From Tolumonas osonensis (GTDB lineage: Bacteria > Pseudomonadota > Gammaproteobacteria > Enterobacterales > Aeromonadaceae), in NCBI RefSeq assembly GCF_014202415.1, contig NZ_JACHGR010000005.1, positions 1-64,000 on the forward strand: DNA of 64,000 nt. Direction: 5' to 3'. Positions 36,117 through 45,575 of the stretch are shown here, in pieces (the stretch's first letter is position 1; every line of letters starts with the position of its first letter). The notes beneath the pieces are model-generated. The model searched no databases. It was not told the DNA's origin and saw only the letters and a program-made list of their open reading frames with translations. Made by a program: the position numbers and the translations under genes.

Positions 36117-38795
36117 TTATTCAGCAGACGGCTCTGCAGAAACGTCGATATCGCCTTCAGCATCAGTGTCATCACCTTCCGGTTCAGCAACGCGCTCCAG
36201 GCTTACCAGTTTCTCATCATCGCCAGTACGGATCAGACGCACACCCGCAGTGTTACGGCCAATCAGACCCACTTCAGACACACGGGTACGCACCAGCGTA
36301 CCGGCGTTGGTGATCAGCATGATTTCATCAGTTTCTTCAACCTGAATCGCACCAACCACTTTACCGTTACGCTCTGAAACCTGAATGGAGATAACACCCA
36401 GTGTTGCACGATTCTTCAGCGGGTATTCAGACAGCGCAGTACGTTTGCCATAACCGTTTTCGGTTGCAGTCAGAATTGCGCCTTCACCGCGAGGAACGAT
36501 CAGTGATACCACCTTGTCGCCTTCCGCCAGTTTGATACCGCGAACACCGGCTGCAGTACGACCCATTGGGCGAATACCTTTACCTGAGCTGCTGGATTCT
36601 GCGTTCTCGTTTTCTGACTCTTCCGCTTCATCATCGGCATCGCTGTCAGTATCGCTACCACGGCTGTTGCCTTCAGCGAAACGAACCACTTTACCTGCGT
36701 CAGAGAACAGCATGATCTCGTTGGTACCATCGGTAATATCGACACCAATCAATTCATCGCCGTCTTTCAGTGTGATGGCACGAATACCAGAGCTCAGCGG
36801 ACGTGAGAACGCAGACAGCGCAGTTTTCTTCACTGTACCGTTAGCGGTTGCGAAGAAGACATATTTGTCATCATCGTAAGATTTCACTGGCAGGATCGCC
36901 GTGATACGTTCATTTTCATCCAGTGGCAACAGGTTGATGATCGGACGACCACGCGCAGTGCGGCTGGCTTCAGGGATTTGATACACTTTCAGCCAATACA
37001 CTTTACCCAGTGTCGAGAAGCACAATACGGTATCGTGTGTGTTCGCCACCAGCAACTGCTCTACAAAGTCTTCATCTTTTACTTTCGCCGCCGCTTTACC
37101 GCGGCCACCACGACGCTGCGCTTCGTAATCAGACAGCGGCTGATACTTCACATAACCTTCGTGTGACAGGGTCACGACTACGTCAGTTGGCGTGATCAGA
37201 TCTTCCATGTTGATCTCAACACTGGCAGCCTGAATTTCGGTGCGGCGTTTATCGCCGAACTGCGATTTCACATATTCCAGCTCTTCGCGGATCACTTCCA
37301 TCAGACGTTCGGTGCTTGCCAGAATCCGCAGCAGCTCTGCGATTTCGTTCAACAGTTCACGGTATTCTTCCAGAATCTTTTCGTGTTCCAGACCGGTCAG
37401 TTTGTGCAGACGCAAATCCAGAATAGCCTGAGCCTGTTGCTCGGTCAGGAAGTAATGGCCATCACGGATACCGAATTCCGGCTCCAGCCATTCAGGACGC
37501 GCGGCATCATTACCGGCACGCTCCAGCATGTCAGCAACCGCACCCAGTACCCAGCCACGGGATACCAGACCTTGCTTCGCTTCCGCCGGGCTGGCGGAGT
37601 TTTTGATCAGCTCGATAACCGGATCAATGTTGGCCAGCGCGATCGCCAGACCTTCCAGGATATGAGCACGTTCACGCGCTTTACGCAGTTCGAATACGGT
37701 ACGGCGGGTCACTACTTCACGACGGTGATCGATGAAGGCTTCCAGCATCTCTTTCAGCGTCAGGGTTTTCGGCTGACCATTGACCAGCGCCACCATGTTG
37801 ATGCCGAATACGTTCTGCATCTGGGTGTGCGTGTACAGGTTATTCAGGATAACCTCGGCCACTTCGCCACGACGCAGTTCGATCACAACACGCATACCGT
37901 CTTTATCAGACTCATCGCGCAGTGCCGTGATACCTTCCACTTTTTTGTCTTTTACCAGTTCGGCAATTTTTTCCACCAGACGGGCTTTGTTGACTGTGTA
38001 TGGCAACTCGGTAACGATGATGGATTCTTTGCCTGATTTCTCGTCGGTTTCAATTTCAGTGCGGGCACGCACATAGATCTTGCCGCGGCCAGTACGGTAG
38101 GCATCGATGATGCCGGAACGGCCATTGATGATACCGCCGGTCGGGAAATCAGGGCCCGGGATCAGTGGTAACAGTTCATCCACGGTCAGAGTCGGATTTT
38201 CCATCAGCGCCAGACAGCCGTCTACCACTTCGGTCAGGTTATGCGGCGGAATATTGGTCGCCATACCTACCGCGATACCGGACGAACCGTTTACCAGCAG
38301 GTTAGGAATTCTGGTCGGCAGAACAGCCGGAATTTGTTCGGTACCATCGTAGTTAGGCACCCAGTCTACGGTTTCTTTTTCCAGATCAGCCAGCAGTTCA
38401 TGCGCCATGCGATCCATACGGATTTCGGTATAACGCATTGCTGCTGCGGAATCGCCGTCAACAGAACCAAAGTTACCCTGGCCATCGACCAGTGTATAAC
38501 GCATGGAGAAATCCTGCGCCATACGGACAATCGTGTCATAAACCGCAGAGTCACCATGCGGGTGATATTTACCGATAACGTCACCGACGACACGAGCAGA
38601 TTTCTTGTACGGTTTGTTCCAGTCGTTACTCAGCTCATGCATCGCAAACAAGACACGACGATGTACAGGTTTTAAGCCGTCCCGCACGTCTGGCAGCGCA
38701 CGCCCAACGATAACACTCATCGCGTAATCGAGATAAGAGTTGCGCAACTCGTCTTCGATGTTTATCGGGATGATCTCTTTGGCTAGATCGCTCAT
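36117..38795 (-). CDS. gyrA: DNA gyrase subunit A
   Basis: Cuts and reseals DNA in the gyrase A2B2 complex to introduce negative supercoils. The 892 residues carry the catalytic tyrosine in AAMRYTEIR near 122. The quinolone region [11 protein letters not shown] has Ser83 and Asp87, the sensitive form. The C-terminal beta-pinwheel includes the GyrA-box QRRGGRG near 562. An acidic, serine-rich insertion (about residues 710-736, [19 protein letters not shown]) interrupts the C-terminal domain, and the tail is also acidic. This makes it longer than the E. coli protein (875). Confidence 0.98.
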   Translation of the reverse strand: MSDLAKEIIPINIEDELRNSYLDYAMSVIVGRALPDVRDGLKPVHRRVLFAMHELSNDWNKPYKKSARVVGDVIGKYHPHGDSAVYDTIVRMAQDFSMRYTLVDGQGNFGSVDGDSAAAMRYTEIRMDRMAHELLADLEKETVDWVPNYDGTEQIPAVLPTRIPNLLVNGSSGIAVGMATNIPPHNLTEVVDGCLALMENPTLTVDELLPLIPGPDFPTGGIINGRSGIIDAYRTGRGKIYVRARTEIETDEKSGKESIIVTELPYTVNKARLVEKIAELVKDKKVEGITALRDESDKDGMRVVIELRRGEVAEVILNNLYTHTQMQNVFGINMVALVNGQPKTLTLKEMLEAFIDHRREVVTRRTVFELRKARERAHILEGLAIALANIDPVIELIKNSASPAEAKQGLVSRGWVLGAVADMLERAGNDAARPEWLEPEFGIRDGHYFLTEQQAQAILDLRLHKLTGLEHEKILEEYRELLNEIAELLRILASTERLMEVIREELEYVKSQFGDKRRTEIQAASVEINMEDLITPTDVVVTLSHEGYVKYQPLSDYEAQRRGGRGKAAAKVKDEDFVEQLLVANTHDTVLCFSTLGKVYWLKVYQIPEASRTARGRPIINLLPLDENERITAILPVKSYDDDKYVFFATANGTVKKTALSAFSRPLSSGIRAITLKDGDELIGVDITDGTNEIMLFSDAGKVVRFAEGNSRGSDTDSDADDEAEESENENAESSSSGKGIRPMGRTAAGVRGIKLAEGDKVVSLIVPRGEGAILTATENGYGKRTALSEYPLKNRATLGVISIQVSERNGKVVGAIQVEETDEIMLITNAGTLVRTRVSEVGLIGRNTAGVRLIRTGDDEKLVSLERVAEPEGDDTDAEGDIDVSAEPSAE

Positions 38796-38957
38796 ATAAT
38801 TATGTATTCCTACTTCAAGCTACTTGAAAGCAATGGGCGACGATTCTACCACAAATGATGGATTTCCCCAATCGCTGACAGAGAACCTGTTTAAAGCTAA
38901 CCCGTTGGATATAATGCACAGAATTCATCCTTTTACTGTCACGAAGGACAGCCCGCA

Positions 38958-39656
38958 ATGAACGTTGATTCGCAGGAAATCGCAAAATTTGAGGCCATGG
39001 CCAGCAGCTGGTGGGATCCGCATGGTGAATTTAAACCACTGCATCTGATGAACCCGCTGCGTCTGGAGTGGATATCCGATCATTGTGAGGGATTATTCGG
39101 CAAACAGGTGCTGGATGTGGGCTGTGGCGGCGGCATTCTGAGTGAAAGCATGGCCAGACAGGGCGCCAATGTACTGGGTATTGATATGGGGAATGAACCG
39201 TTACAGGTAGCCCGCCTGCATGCGCTGGAACAGGGCATCAAGCTTGATTATCAGCGTATTCCGGTGGAAGAGCTGGCCGAACAGCGTCCGGCTTCCTTTG
39301 ATGTAGTCACCTGTATGGAAATGCTGGAGCATGTGCCGGATCCGGCATCGATTGTCCGCGCCTGCGCCAAATTGGCCAAACCCGGAGGAAAACTGTTTTT
39401 CTCCACGATCAATAAAACAAAAGAATCCTGGTTGCTGATGATTCTGGCGGCAGAACAGATCCTGAAAATTGTGCCGAAAGGTACGCATGATCATAAGAAG
39501 TTTATCCGCCCAGCCACGTTGATCCGCAGCTGTGATGCCGCCAATTTATTAACCAAGAAGGTCGCGGGTGTGCGTTATAATCCGTTGACTGAGCGTTTTA
39601 AACTCTCTGATGACGTTTCGGTCAATTATCAGATTTATTGTGAAAAACCATTATGA
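38958..39656 (+). CDS. ubiG: Ubiquinone biosynthesis O-methyltransferase UbiG
   Basis: SAM-dependent enzyme for both O-methylations of ubiquinone synthesis. The 232 residues open with [20 protein letters not shown], have the SAM motif [16 protein letters not shown] near 50-65 and the post-motif [13 protein letters not shown] near 114-126. It is divergent from gyrA, as in E. coli, and overlaps gph by 4 bases. Confidence 0.97.
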   Translation: MNVDSQEIAKFEAMASSWWDPHGEFKPLHLMNPLRLEWISDHCEGLFGKQVLDVGCGGGILSESMARQGANVLGIDMGNEPLQVARLHALEQGIKLDYQRIPVEELAEQRPASFDVVTCMEMLEHVPDPASIVRACAKLAKPGGKLFFSTINKTKESWLLMILAAEQILKIVPKGTHDHKKFIRPATLIRSCDAANLLTKKVAGVRYNPLTERFKLSDDVSVNYQIYCEKPL

Positions 39657-40321
39657 TCCATTCTCGTTTTTCTGCCGTATTGTTTGACCTTGATGGCACT
39701 TTGCTGGATACCGCACCTGATCTGGGAGCGGCAGCAAACCATGTATTGCAACGCATCGGCAAAGCCGCCCTGTCAGATAGAGTAATCAGACAAACCGCTT
39801 CTGATGGCGCATTGGCGTTGATTAAGGCTGGTTTGTCTGAAGCGGAACAGACTGAGCATGATCTGACCGAATTACGCCAGCAATTACTGGATTATTATGC
39901 TCAACATCTTTATGTCGGTACCCGCCCCTACACAGGCATGACCGAGCTGATTCACTGGTTGAATCAACGTCTGATCCCGTGGGGTGTCGTGACAAACAAA
40001 CCGGCTTTTCTGACCGAGCCACTGCTGGCGCAGGTCACCGAATTGCCCGGTTGTGCCGCCATAGTGAGCGCGGATACATTACCAGTCAGAAAACCCCATC
40101 CGGAGCCATTGTGGCATGCCTGTGCCCAGATGAAGGTGACCGCAAGCGAGTGTCTGTATGTTGGCGACCATATTCGCGACATTGAAGCTGGCCGTAATGC
40201 CGGGATGAAAACAGCGATTGCCGGCTGGGGCTATATTGCCGAAACGGAGGTACTGTCAGAATGGCGTGCAGATGTCACCATGGCTGATCCGTACAGTCTG
40301 TTGCAGTGGTTATCCTGCTGA
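39653..40321 (+). CDS. gph: Phosphoglycolate phosphatase (HAD family)
   Basis: 222-residue HAD hydrolase that clears 2-phosphoglycolate. Motif [16 protein letters not shown] near 10-24 provides the nucleophile and acid/base Asp. [14 protein letters not shown] near 109-122 is motif II, KPHPEPL near 145 holds the Lys and [16 protein letters not shown] near 165-180 is motif IV. The gene is coupled to ubiG. A role as an N-acetylmuramate-6-phosphate phosphatase (MupP-like), known for ubiG-linked homologs in Pseudomonas, is an alternative. Confidence 0.85.
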   Translation: MIHSRFSAVLFDLDGTLLDTAPDLGAAANHVLQRIGKAALSDRVIRQTASDGALALIKAGLSEAEQTEHDLTELRQQLLDYYAQHLYVGTRPYTGMTELIHWLNQRLIPWGVVTNKPAFLTEPLLAQVTELPGCAAIVSADTLPVRKPHPEPLWHACAQMKVTASECLYVGDHIRDIEAGRNAGMKTAIAGWGYIAETEVLSEWRADVTMADPYSLLQWLSC

Positions 40322-40435
40322 AAATCCGGTTTATTTTCTGACAAACAGCGCGTTCCTGGCGCTGTTTATTTCTCTCCTTCCTGTGATTTACTGCTAAATT
40401 TTTCATCAGGCGATTTTTGTCAAGCTATCACTTTT

Positions 40436-40451
40436 AATCTTTATGTTGTAT
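40436..40451 (+). promoter_or_regulatory. Probable distal NrdR box
   Basis: 11 of 16 positions fit the NrdR consensus acaCwAtATaTwGtgt. It lies exactly 32 bp upstream of a near-perfect box, about three helical turns, as in known tandem NrdR sites. Confidence 0.55.
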
Positions 40452-40467
40452 TTTATATACATCATAG

Positions 40468-40483
40468 ACACTACATATTGTGT
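40468..40483 (+). promoter_or_regulatory. NrdR box upstream of nrdA
   Basis: ACACTACATATTGTGT matches the NrdR consensus at 15 of 16 positions, 27 bases ahead of nrdA. NrdR is the zinc/ATP-cone repressor of ribonucleotide reductase genes. Confidence 0.85.
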
Positions 40484-40510
40484 TTTTCCTAAACAACAAC
40501 GGGAGTCACC

Positions 40511-42790
40511 ATGACAGCTAGCCTGATGGTCACGAAACGGGATAATCATACCGAAGCACTGGATCTGGATAAAATTCACCGCGTTGTCACCTGGGCCGCC
40601 GAAGGCCTGCAAGGTGTATCAGTTTCTCAGGTTGAACTGAGCGCACATATCCAGTTTTATGACGGCATTCGTACCTCTGATATTCATGAAACGCTGATCA
40701 AATCAGCAGCCGACCTGATTTCTGAACAGGCACCGGATTATCAGTATCTGGCAGCACGTCTGGCGATGTTCCATCTGCGTAAAAAAGCGTATGGCGGCTT
40801 CACACCACCGTCACTGTATGAGCAGGTAAAAACCCAAGTCGAAGCCGGCCGTTATGATCAGCAATTGCTGACCGATTACTCCAAAGAAGAGTTCGATCTG
40901 CTGGACAGTTATCTCGTGCATGATCGTGATATGCACTTCGCCTATGCGGCTGTCAAACAGCTGGAAGGCAAATACCTGCTGCAAAACCGCGTGACCGGTG
41001 AAATTTATGAGAGCCCGCAGTTCCTGTATATGCTGGTGGCGGCTTGTCTGTTTGCAAATTATCCGCGCACAACACGTCTGGATTACATCCATCGTTTCTA
41101 TGATGCGGTATCTACCTTCAAGATTTCACTGCCAACGCCGATCATGTCCGGTGTGCGTACCCCTACCCGTCAGTTCAGTTCCTGTGTTCTGATCGAGTGT
41201 GGCGACAGTCTGGATTCAATCAACGCAACCGCCTCTTCCATCGTGCGTTATGTGTCTCAGCGTGCCGGCATCGGTATCAACGCCGGCCAGATCCGGGCAC
41301 TGGGCAGCGAGATCCGTGGTGGCGAAGCGTTCCACACCGGTTGTATCCCGTTCTATAAATATTTCCAGACTGCCGTGAAATGTTGCTCGCAGGGCGGTGT
41401 TCGCGGCGGCGCGGCGACTGTGTTCTACCCAATGTGGCATCTGGAAGTGGAATCACTGCTGGTACTGAAAAATAACCGTGGTGTGGAAGAAAACCGTGTC
41501 CGCCACATGGATTACGGCGTACAGATCAACAAGCTGATGTATCAGCGCCTGATTCAGGGCGGTAACATCACACTGTTCTCACCTTCGGATGTTCCTGGCT
41601 TATACGATGCCTTCTTTGCCGATCAGGCCGAATTTGAGCGTCTGTATCTGCAATACGAGCAGGACCCTGCGATCCGTAAACGTCAGCTGAAAGCGGTCGA
41701 ACTGTTCTCGCTGCTGATGCAGGAACGCGCCAGCACCGGCCGCATCTATATCCAGAACGTGGATCACTGCAATACGCACAGCCCGTTTGATCCAGCGGTA
41801 GCACCGGTTCGCCAGAGCAACCTGTGTCTGGAAATTGCGCTGCCGACCAAAGCACTGGATCATTATCTGGATGAAAACGGCGAGATCGCGCTGTGTACTC
41901 TCTCTGCCTTCAACCTGGGTGCGATTGAATCACTGGATGAGCTGGAGCCGCTGGCGGAACTGGCTGTCCGTGCGCTAGATGCGCTGCTGGATTATCAGGA
42001 TTACCCGATCCCGGCCGCAAAAAATGGTGCAATGTGGCGTCGTCCGCTGGGTATTGGTGTCATCAACTATGCCTATTATCTGGCGAAAAACGGTGTACGT
42101 TATTCCGACGGTTCAGCGCTGGGTCTGACCCACCGCACCTTCGAGGCGATCCAGTATTACCTGCTGAAAGCCTCGGTAAAACTGGCTCAGGAATATGGTG
42201 CCTGCCCTCGTTTCAATGAAACAACCTACGCTGAAGGTATGCTGCCGATCGATACTTACAAGCGCGATCTGGACGATCTGTGTCAGGAACCACTGCACCT
42301 GGATTGGGAAAGTCTGCGCGAAGAAATCAAACGTTATGGCCTGCGTAACTCGACCCTGACTGCACTGATGCCGTCTGAAACATCCAGCCAGATCGCCAAT
42401 GCGACCAACGGTATTGAGCCGCCGCGGGGCCTGATCAGCGTCAAGGCATCGAAAGACGGTATTCTGCGCCAGGTGGTGCCGGATTACACCGAGCTGAAAG
42501 ACAAGTATGAATTGTTGTGGAATCAGCCTAATAACGACGGCTATCTGCAACTGGTTGGCATCATGCAGAAATTTGTCGATCAATCGATTTCTGCCAATAC
42601 CAGCTACGATCCAAGCCGCTTTGAAGGGCATAAGGTGCCGATGAAGCAGTTGCTGAAAGATCTGTTAACTGCTTACAAGTATGGCCTGAAGACATTGTAT
42701 TACCATAACACCCGTGATGGTGCTGACGATGCACAACTCAGCCAGGCCGCTCAGGCCGATGATTGCGCTGGTGGCGCATGTAAGATTTAA
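40511..42790 (+). CDS. nrdA: Ribonucleoside-diphosphate reductase class Ia, alpha subunit
   Basis: Large subunit that reduces ribonucleoside diphosphates aerobically with NrdB. The 759 residues begin with an ATP-cone ([20 protein letters not shown]). The substrate region has [15 protein letters not shown] near 222-236, and the catalytic [11 protein letters not shown] near 436-446 follows. The C-terminal redox pair is present as CAGGACKI at the very end. GGGAGTCACC precedes ATG 40511. Confidence 0.97.
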   Translation: MTASLMVTKRDNHTEALDLDKIHRVVTWAAEGLQGVSVSQVELSAHIQFYDGIRTSDIHETLIKSAADLISEQAPDYQYLAARLAMFHLRKKAYGGFTPPSLYEQVKTQVEAGRYDQQLLTDYSKEEFDLLDSYLVHDRDMHFAYAAVKQLEGKYLLQNRVTGEIYESPQFLYMLVAACLFANYPRTTRLDYIHRFYDAVSTFKISLPTPIMSGVRTPTRQFSSCVLIECGDSLDSINATASSIVRYVSQRAGIGINAGQIRALGSEIRGGEAFHTGCIPFYKYFQTAVKCCSQGGVRGGAATVFYPMWHLEVESLLVLKNNRGVEENRVRHMDYGVQINKLMYQRLIQGGNITLFSPSDVPGLYDAFFADQAEFERLYLQYEQDPAIRKRQLKAVELFSLLMQERASTGRIYIQNVDHCNTHSPFDPAVAPVRQSNLCLEIALPTKALDHYLDENGEIALCTLSAFNLGAIESLDELEPLAELAVRALDALLDYQDYPIPAAKNGAMWRRPLGIGVINYAYYLAKNGVRYSDGSALGLTHRTFEAIQYYLLKASVKLAQEYGACPRFNETTYAEGMLPIDTYKRDLDDLCQEPLHLDWESLREEIKRYGLRNSTLTALMPSETSSQIANATNGIEPPRGLISVKASKDGILRQVVPDYTELKDKYELLWNQPNNDGYLQLVGIMQKFVDQSISANTSYDPSRFEGHKVPMKQLLKDLLTAYKYGLKTLYYHNTRDGADDAQLSQAAQADDCAGGACKI

Positions 42791-42798
42791 ACAGGAAC

Positions 42799-42822
42799 AG
42801 CCTCTCTGCGGAGAGGCTTTTA
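42799..42822 (+). terminator. Hairpin with T-run between nrdA and nrdB
   Basis: AGCCTCTC/GAGAGGCT stem, loop TGCG, then TTTT. It is probably a partial terminator or mRNA stabiliser setting the nrdA to nrdB ratio within the operon. Confidence 0.65.
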
Positions 42823-42846
42823 TCCTTGCTAGCAGGAACAACCAAG

Positions 42847-43980
42847 ATGGCGTACAGCACTTTCTCTAAACAACCAAACGATGCCCGCAAAGAACCGATG
42901 TTCTTTGGTCAGACCGTCAACGTGGCACGTTATGACCAGCAAAAATATGAAGTTTTCGAGCGTCTTATCGAGAAGCAACTCTCTTTCTTCTGGCGCCCGG
43001 AAGAGGTCGATGTCTCACAGGATCGTATCGACTATCAGGTTCTGCCACCGCACGAGCAGCATATTTTTATCTCTAACCTGAAATACCAGACACTGCTGGA
43101 TTCTATTCAGGGACGCAGTCCGAACGTGGCATTGCTGCCGCTGATTTCAATTCCGGAGCTGGAAACCTGGATTGAGACCTGGGCTTTCTCGGAAACCATC
43201 CATTCCCGCTCTTACACGCATATCATCCGTAATATTGTGAACGATCCGGCGGTTGTTTTTGATGATATCGTGGTGAATGAGCAGATCATCAAACGTGCGG
43301 AAGATATTGCCGGTTATTACGACGAACTGATCGAACTGACACAATACTGGCAGTTGCTGGGTGAAGGTACGCATCAGGTGAATGGTAAAACCGTCGTTGT
43401 TTCACTGCGTGAACTGAAAAAGAAACTCTATCTGTGTCTGATGAGTGTCAATGCGCTGGAAGCCATCCGTTTCTATGTCAGTTTCGCCTGTTCTTTCGCG
43501 TTTGCCGAGCGTGAACTGATGGAAGGAAACGCCAAGATCATCAAGATGATCGCCCGCGATGAAGCGCTGCACCTGACCGGCACACAGCATATGCTGAACA
43601 TACTGCGCGACGGCCATGATGATCCGGAAATGGCAGAAATTGCCCGCGAACTGCAGGATGAATGTTTTAATCTGTTCAAAAAAGCGGCCGAGCAGGAAAA
43701 AGAATGGGCGGCTTATCTCTTTAAAGACGGCTCTATGCTGGGTCTGAACAAGGATATTCTTTGCCAGTACGTGGAATTTATTACCAACGTGCGCATGCAG
43801 GCAGTCGGTTTACCGCTGGCATTTGATGCTGATCGTCAGAATCCGCTGCCGTGGATCAATACCTGGCTGAATTCCGATAACGTTCAGGTCGCACCGCAGG
43901 AGGTTGAAATCAGCTCTTATCTGGTTGGCCAGATTGATGCTGAAATCAGCACGGATGATCTCGATGGATTTGAACTGTGA
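42847..43980 (+). CDS. nrdB: Ribonucleoside-diphosphate reductase class Ia, beta subunit
   Basis: Diiron-tyrosyl radical subunit, 377 residues. [10 protein letters not shown] near 116-125 carries the Glu and His iron ligands and the radical Tyr at the E115/H118/Y122-type spacing. A further ligand helix is at [16 protein letters not shown] near 231-246. ATG 42847 is chosen because AGGAA lies eight bases upstream and the family starts MAYSTF. Overlaps yfaE. Confidence 0.97.
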   Translation: MAYSTFSKQPNDARKEPMFFGQTVNVARYDQQKYEVFERLIEKQLSFFWRPEEVDVSQDRIDYQVLPPHEQHIFISNLKYQTLLDSIQGRSPNVALLPLISIPELETWIETWAFSETIHSRSYTHIIRNIVNDPAVVFDDIVVNEQIIKRAEDIAGYYDELIELTQYWQLLGEGTHQVNGKTVVVSLRELKKKLYLCLMSVNALEAIRFYVSFACSFAFAERELMEGNAKIIKMIARDEALHLTGTQHMLNILRDGHDDPEMAEIARELQDECFNLFKKAAEQEKEWAAYLFKDGSMLGLNKDILCQYVEFITNVRMQAVGLPLAFDADRQNPLPWINTWLNSDNVQVAPQEVEISSYLVGQIDAEISTDDLDGFEL

Positions 43981-44267
43981 GTTCAGTGAAAATTACCATT
44001 AATAATCAGACAGTTCACGGTAATACCCGTGAGCTGTTACTGGATCAGCTGGAACAGGCTGGTTTTCATCCGGAATACCAGTGTCGCAGCGGATTATGCG
44101 GTGCCTGCCGCTGCCGTCTGCAGCAAGGCGAAGTCGCTCAGCTTGATGCCCTGGCCTTGACCGGTAAAAATGAAATTCTGATCTGCCGCACCATCCCCAA
44201 ATCCGATGTGGAGCTAGTTTTTCCCTATCAGCTCAGATGCAATGAAGATGCTGAGGATATGTTATAG
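43977..44267 (+). CDS. yfaE: 2Fe-2S ferredoxin YfaE
   Basis: Maintains the NrdB diiron cofactor. The 96-residue plant-type ferredoxin fold has Cys36, Cys41, Cys44 (CRSGLCGAC) and Cys70 (ILICR) as cluster ligands. The GTG start at 43977 overlaps the nrdB stop by 4 bases, completing nrdAB-yfaE. Confidence 0.94.
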   Translation: MSSVKITINNQTVHGNTRELLLDQLEQAGFHPEYQCRSGLCGACRCRLQQGEVAQLDALALTGKNEILICRTIPKSDVELVFPYQLRCNEDAEDML

Positions 44268-44308
44268 ATTTTGCTCTATAATCAAACAATCTGGGGGTAA
44301 TCACAACG

Positions 44309-44794
44309 GTGGATATGACTGCCATGCCAACAGAAAAACGTTCCGCAAATGAGCATGAACCTGGACACGATCTTCCTTTAGAGCATGAAGATCCCACGAT
44401 CAGATTTTTACATCGGATAATAAGATATGCCGTAAAAATACTCGCCGTCCTTATGGTACTTGTGATCGTATGGGGGATAGGAGATGTTATTTATGTTTTA
44501 TATCAGCGGCTTACTCAACCACCATTCCTGCTGCTGCAAATAAATGACATACTTGCAACATTTGGTGCGTTTCTGGCTGTTCTGATAGCAATAGAAATAT
44601 TTATTAATATCAGCATGTATCTCAGCACCAATGTCATTCCTGTACGACTTGTTATCGCAACAGCGCTTATGGCTATTGCACGAAAAGTTATCATCTTTGA
44701 TTTCGAGAGAATAACCCCACCATTGGTGTATGGAACGGCCGCTGTTGTTCTGGCTCTTGGAATAACATATTGGTTAATCACAAAAAGAAACTGA
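44309..44794 (+). CDS. PsiE-like phosphate-starvation membrane protein
   Basis: 161 residues with an acidic N-terminal 35 residues and four hydrophobic helices (about 38-62, 76-98, 108-124, 133-155). Conserved PsiE-type features include LQINDILATFGAFLAVLIAIE near 74-94 and ARKVIIFDFE near 123-132. The role is unknown beyond phosphate-starvation induction in E. coli. GTG 44309 and ATG 44315 are both possible starts. It is relatively AT-rich compared with its neighbours. Confidence 0.75.
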   Translation: MDMTAMPTEKRSANEHEPGHDLPLEHEDPTIRFLHRIIRYAVKILAVLMVLVIVWGIGDVIYVLYQRLTQPPFLLLQINDILATFGAFLAVLIAIEIFINISMYLSTNVIPVRLVIATALMAIARKVIIFDFERITPPLVYGTAAVVLALGITYWLITKRN

Positions 44795-44841
44795 AAGCAT
44801 ATCTGTGAAACCACCATATCAGCCCGTATTCCATTAAATCA

Positions 44842-44878
44842 GGGCACCACAAATAATGCTGGTGCCCCGGCACCAATT
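44842..44878. terminator. Probable hairpin between convergent genes
   Basis: GGGCACCA/TGGTGCCC stem (44842-44849 and 44860-44867) with a 10-base loop, just before the stop of the minus-strand gene. The T-run follows only after about 14 bases on the plus strand. Confidence 0.5.
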
Positions 44879-45410
44879 ATTTTTTATCTCCGATAGGCAC
44901 CATGATGTGGGCATAAGGCGTGTCTTTCCACATAACATAAGGGCCACCGTTATGGGGATCCGTTGGTAAAGAATTTAAATGATCCTTATCCGGAGTGATA
45001 ATCATCAGATGCGGTCCTTCTTTTACCCACTGATTATCTGCGGTTTCACCTTTGGCATACGGGTCTATATTACTAGCCCCCTCATCACCTGCCAGCATGT
45101 ATGAAATACCGATGGTTTTAGCTTCAAATGGTTTTTTGTTCATCCATGCATCAGCCCATTCCATCCAGGCTGCATCCATACACATTGGCGCAGTGCCCTG
45201 TAACTGAGCAGGCGTTGGAAAACACGTATACGTACCCGTTCCCTTCTGGAGTACGTTGTGATTCCAGTCCATGACGGTGACTTTATCGCGCAAAGAAGGA
45301 GGCGCAGCGCTGAGCGCATCTTTCAGAAGTTGTTCATTATCTGCGGCGTTGACACTAAAAACAGACATTAATATCAGCCAGGCTGACATGGAGTTTGCGA
45401 TAACTTTCAT
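44877..45410 (-). CDS. Secreted protein of unknown function
   Basis: I do not recognise this 177-residue protein by name. It has a signal peptide (1-22, cleaving after VNAA). The mature part is soluble and contains VTVMDWNHNVLQKGTGTYTC near 44-63, MCMDAAWMEWADAW near 76-89 and a C-terminal GGPYVMWKDTPYAHIMVPIG. Methionine, tryptophan and two conserved-looking cysteines are frequent, so a metal or small-molecule binding role is possible but not shown. It lies downstream of the GH3 gene on the same strand, with 165 bases between. Confidence 0.7.
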   Translation of the reverse strand: MKVIANSMSAWLILMSVFSVNAADNEQLLKDALSAAPPSLRDKVTVMDWNHNVLQKGTGTYTCFPTPAQLQGTAPMCMDAAWMEWADAWMNKKPFEAKTIGISYMLAGDEGASNIDPYAKGETADNQWVKEGPHLMIITPDKDHLNSLPTDPHNGGPYVMWKDTPYAHIMVPIGDKK

Positions 45411-45575
45411 AGCAATATCCTTTGATTGATTTCATCAAGAAGAAGATGCATTTAAAAGTATAGTTCTAGAAATGATTTTCATTCCTATTTGTGGGGTTTA
45501 TTTTTCAGTGGTCAGGTTAGTCTGTAAATTTAGTTTCGTGAGCAGACAGGTTACCCCGTCTGCCCTCAATGATGA

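Noticed and set aside
37383-38036. 217-residue plus-strand frame opposite gyrA
   Set aside because: Antisense shadow of gyrA. No ribosome site, no recognised family.
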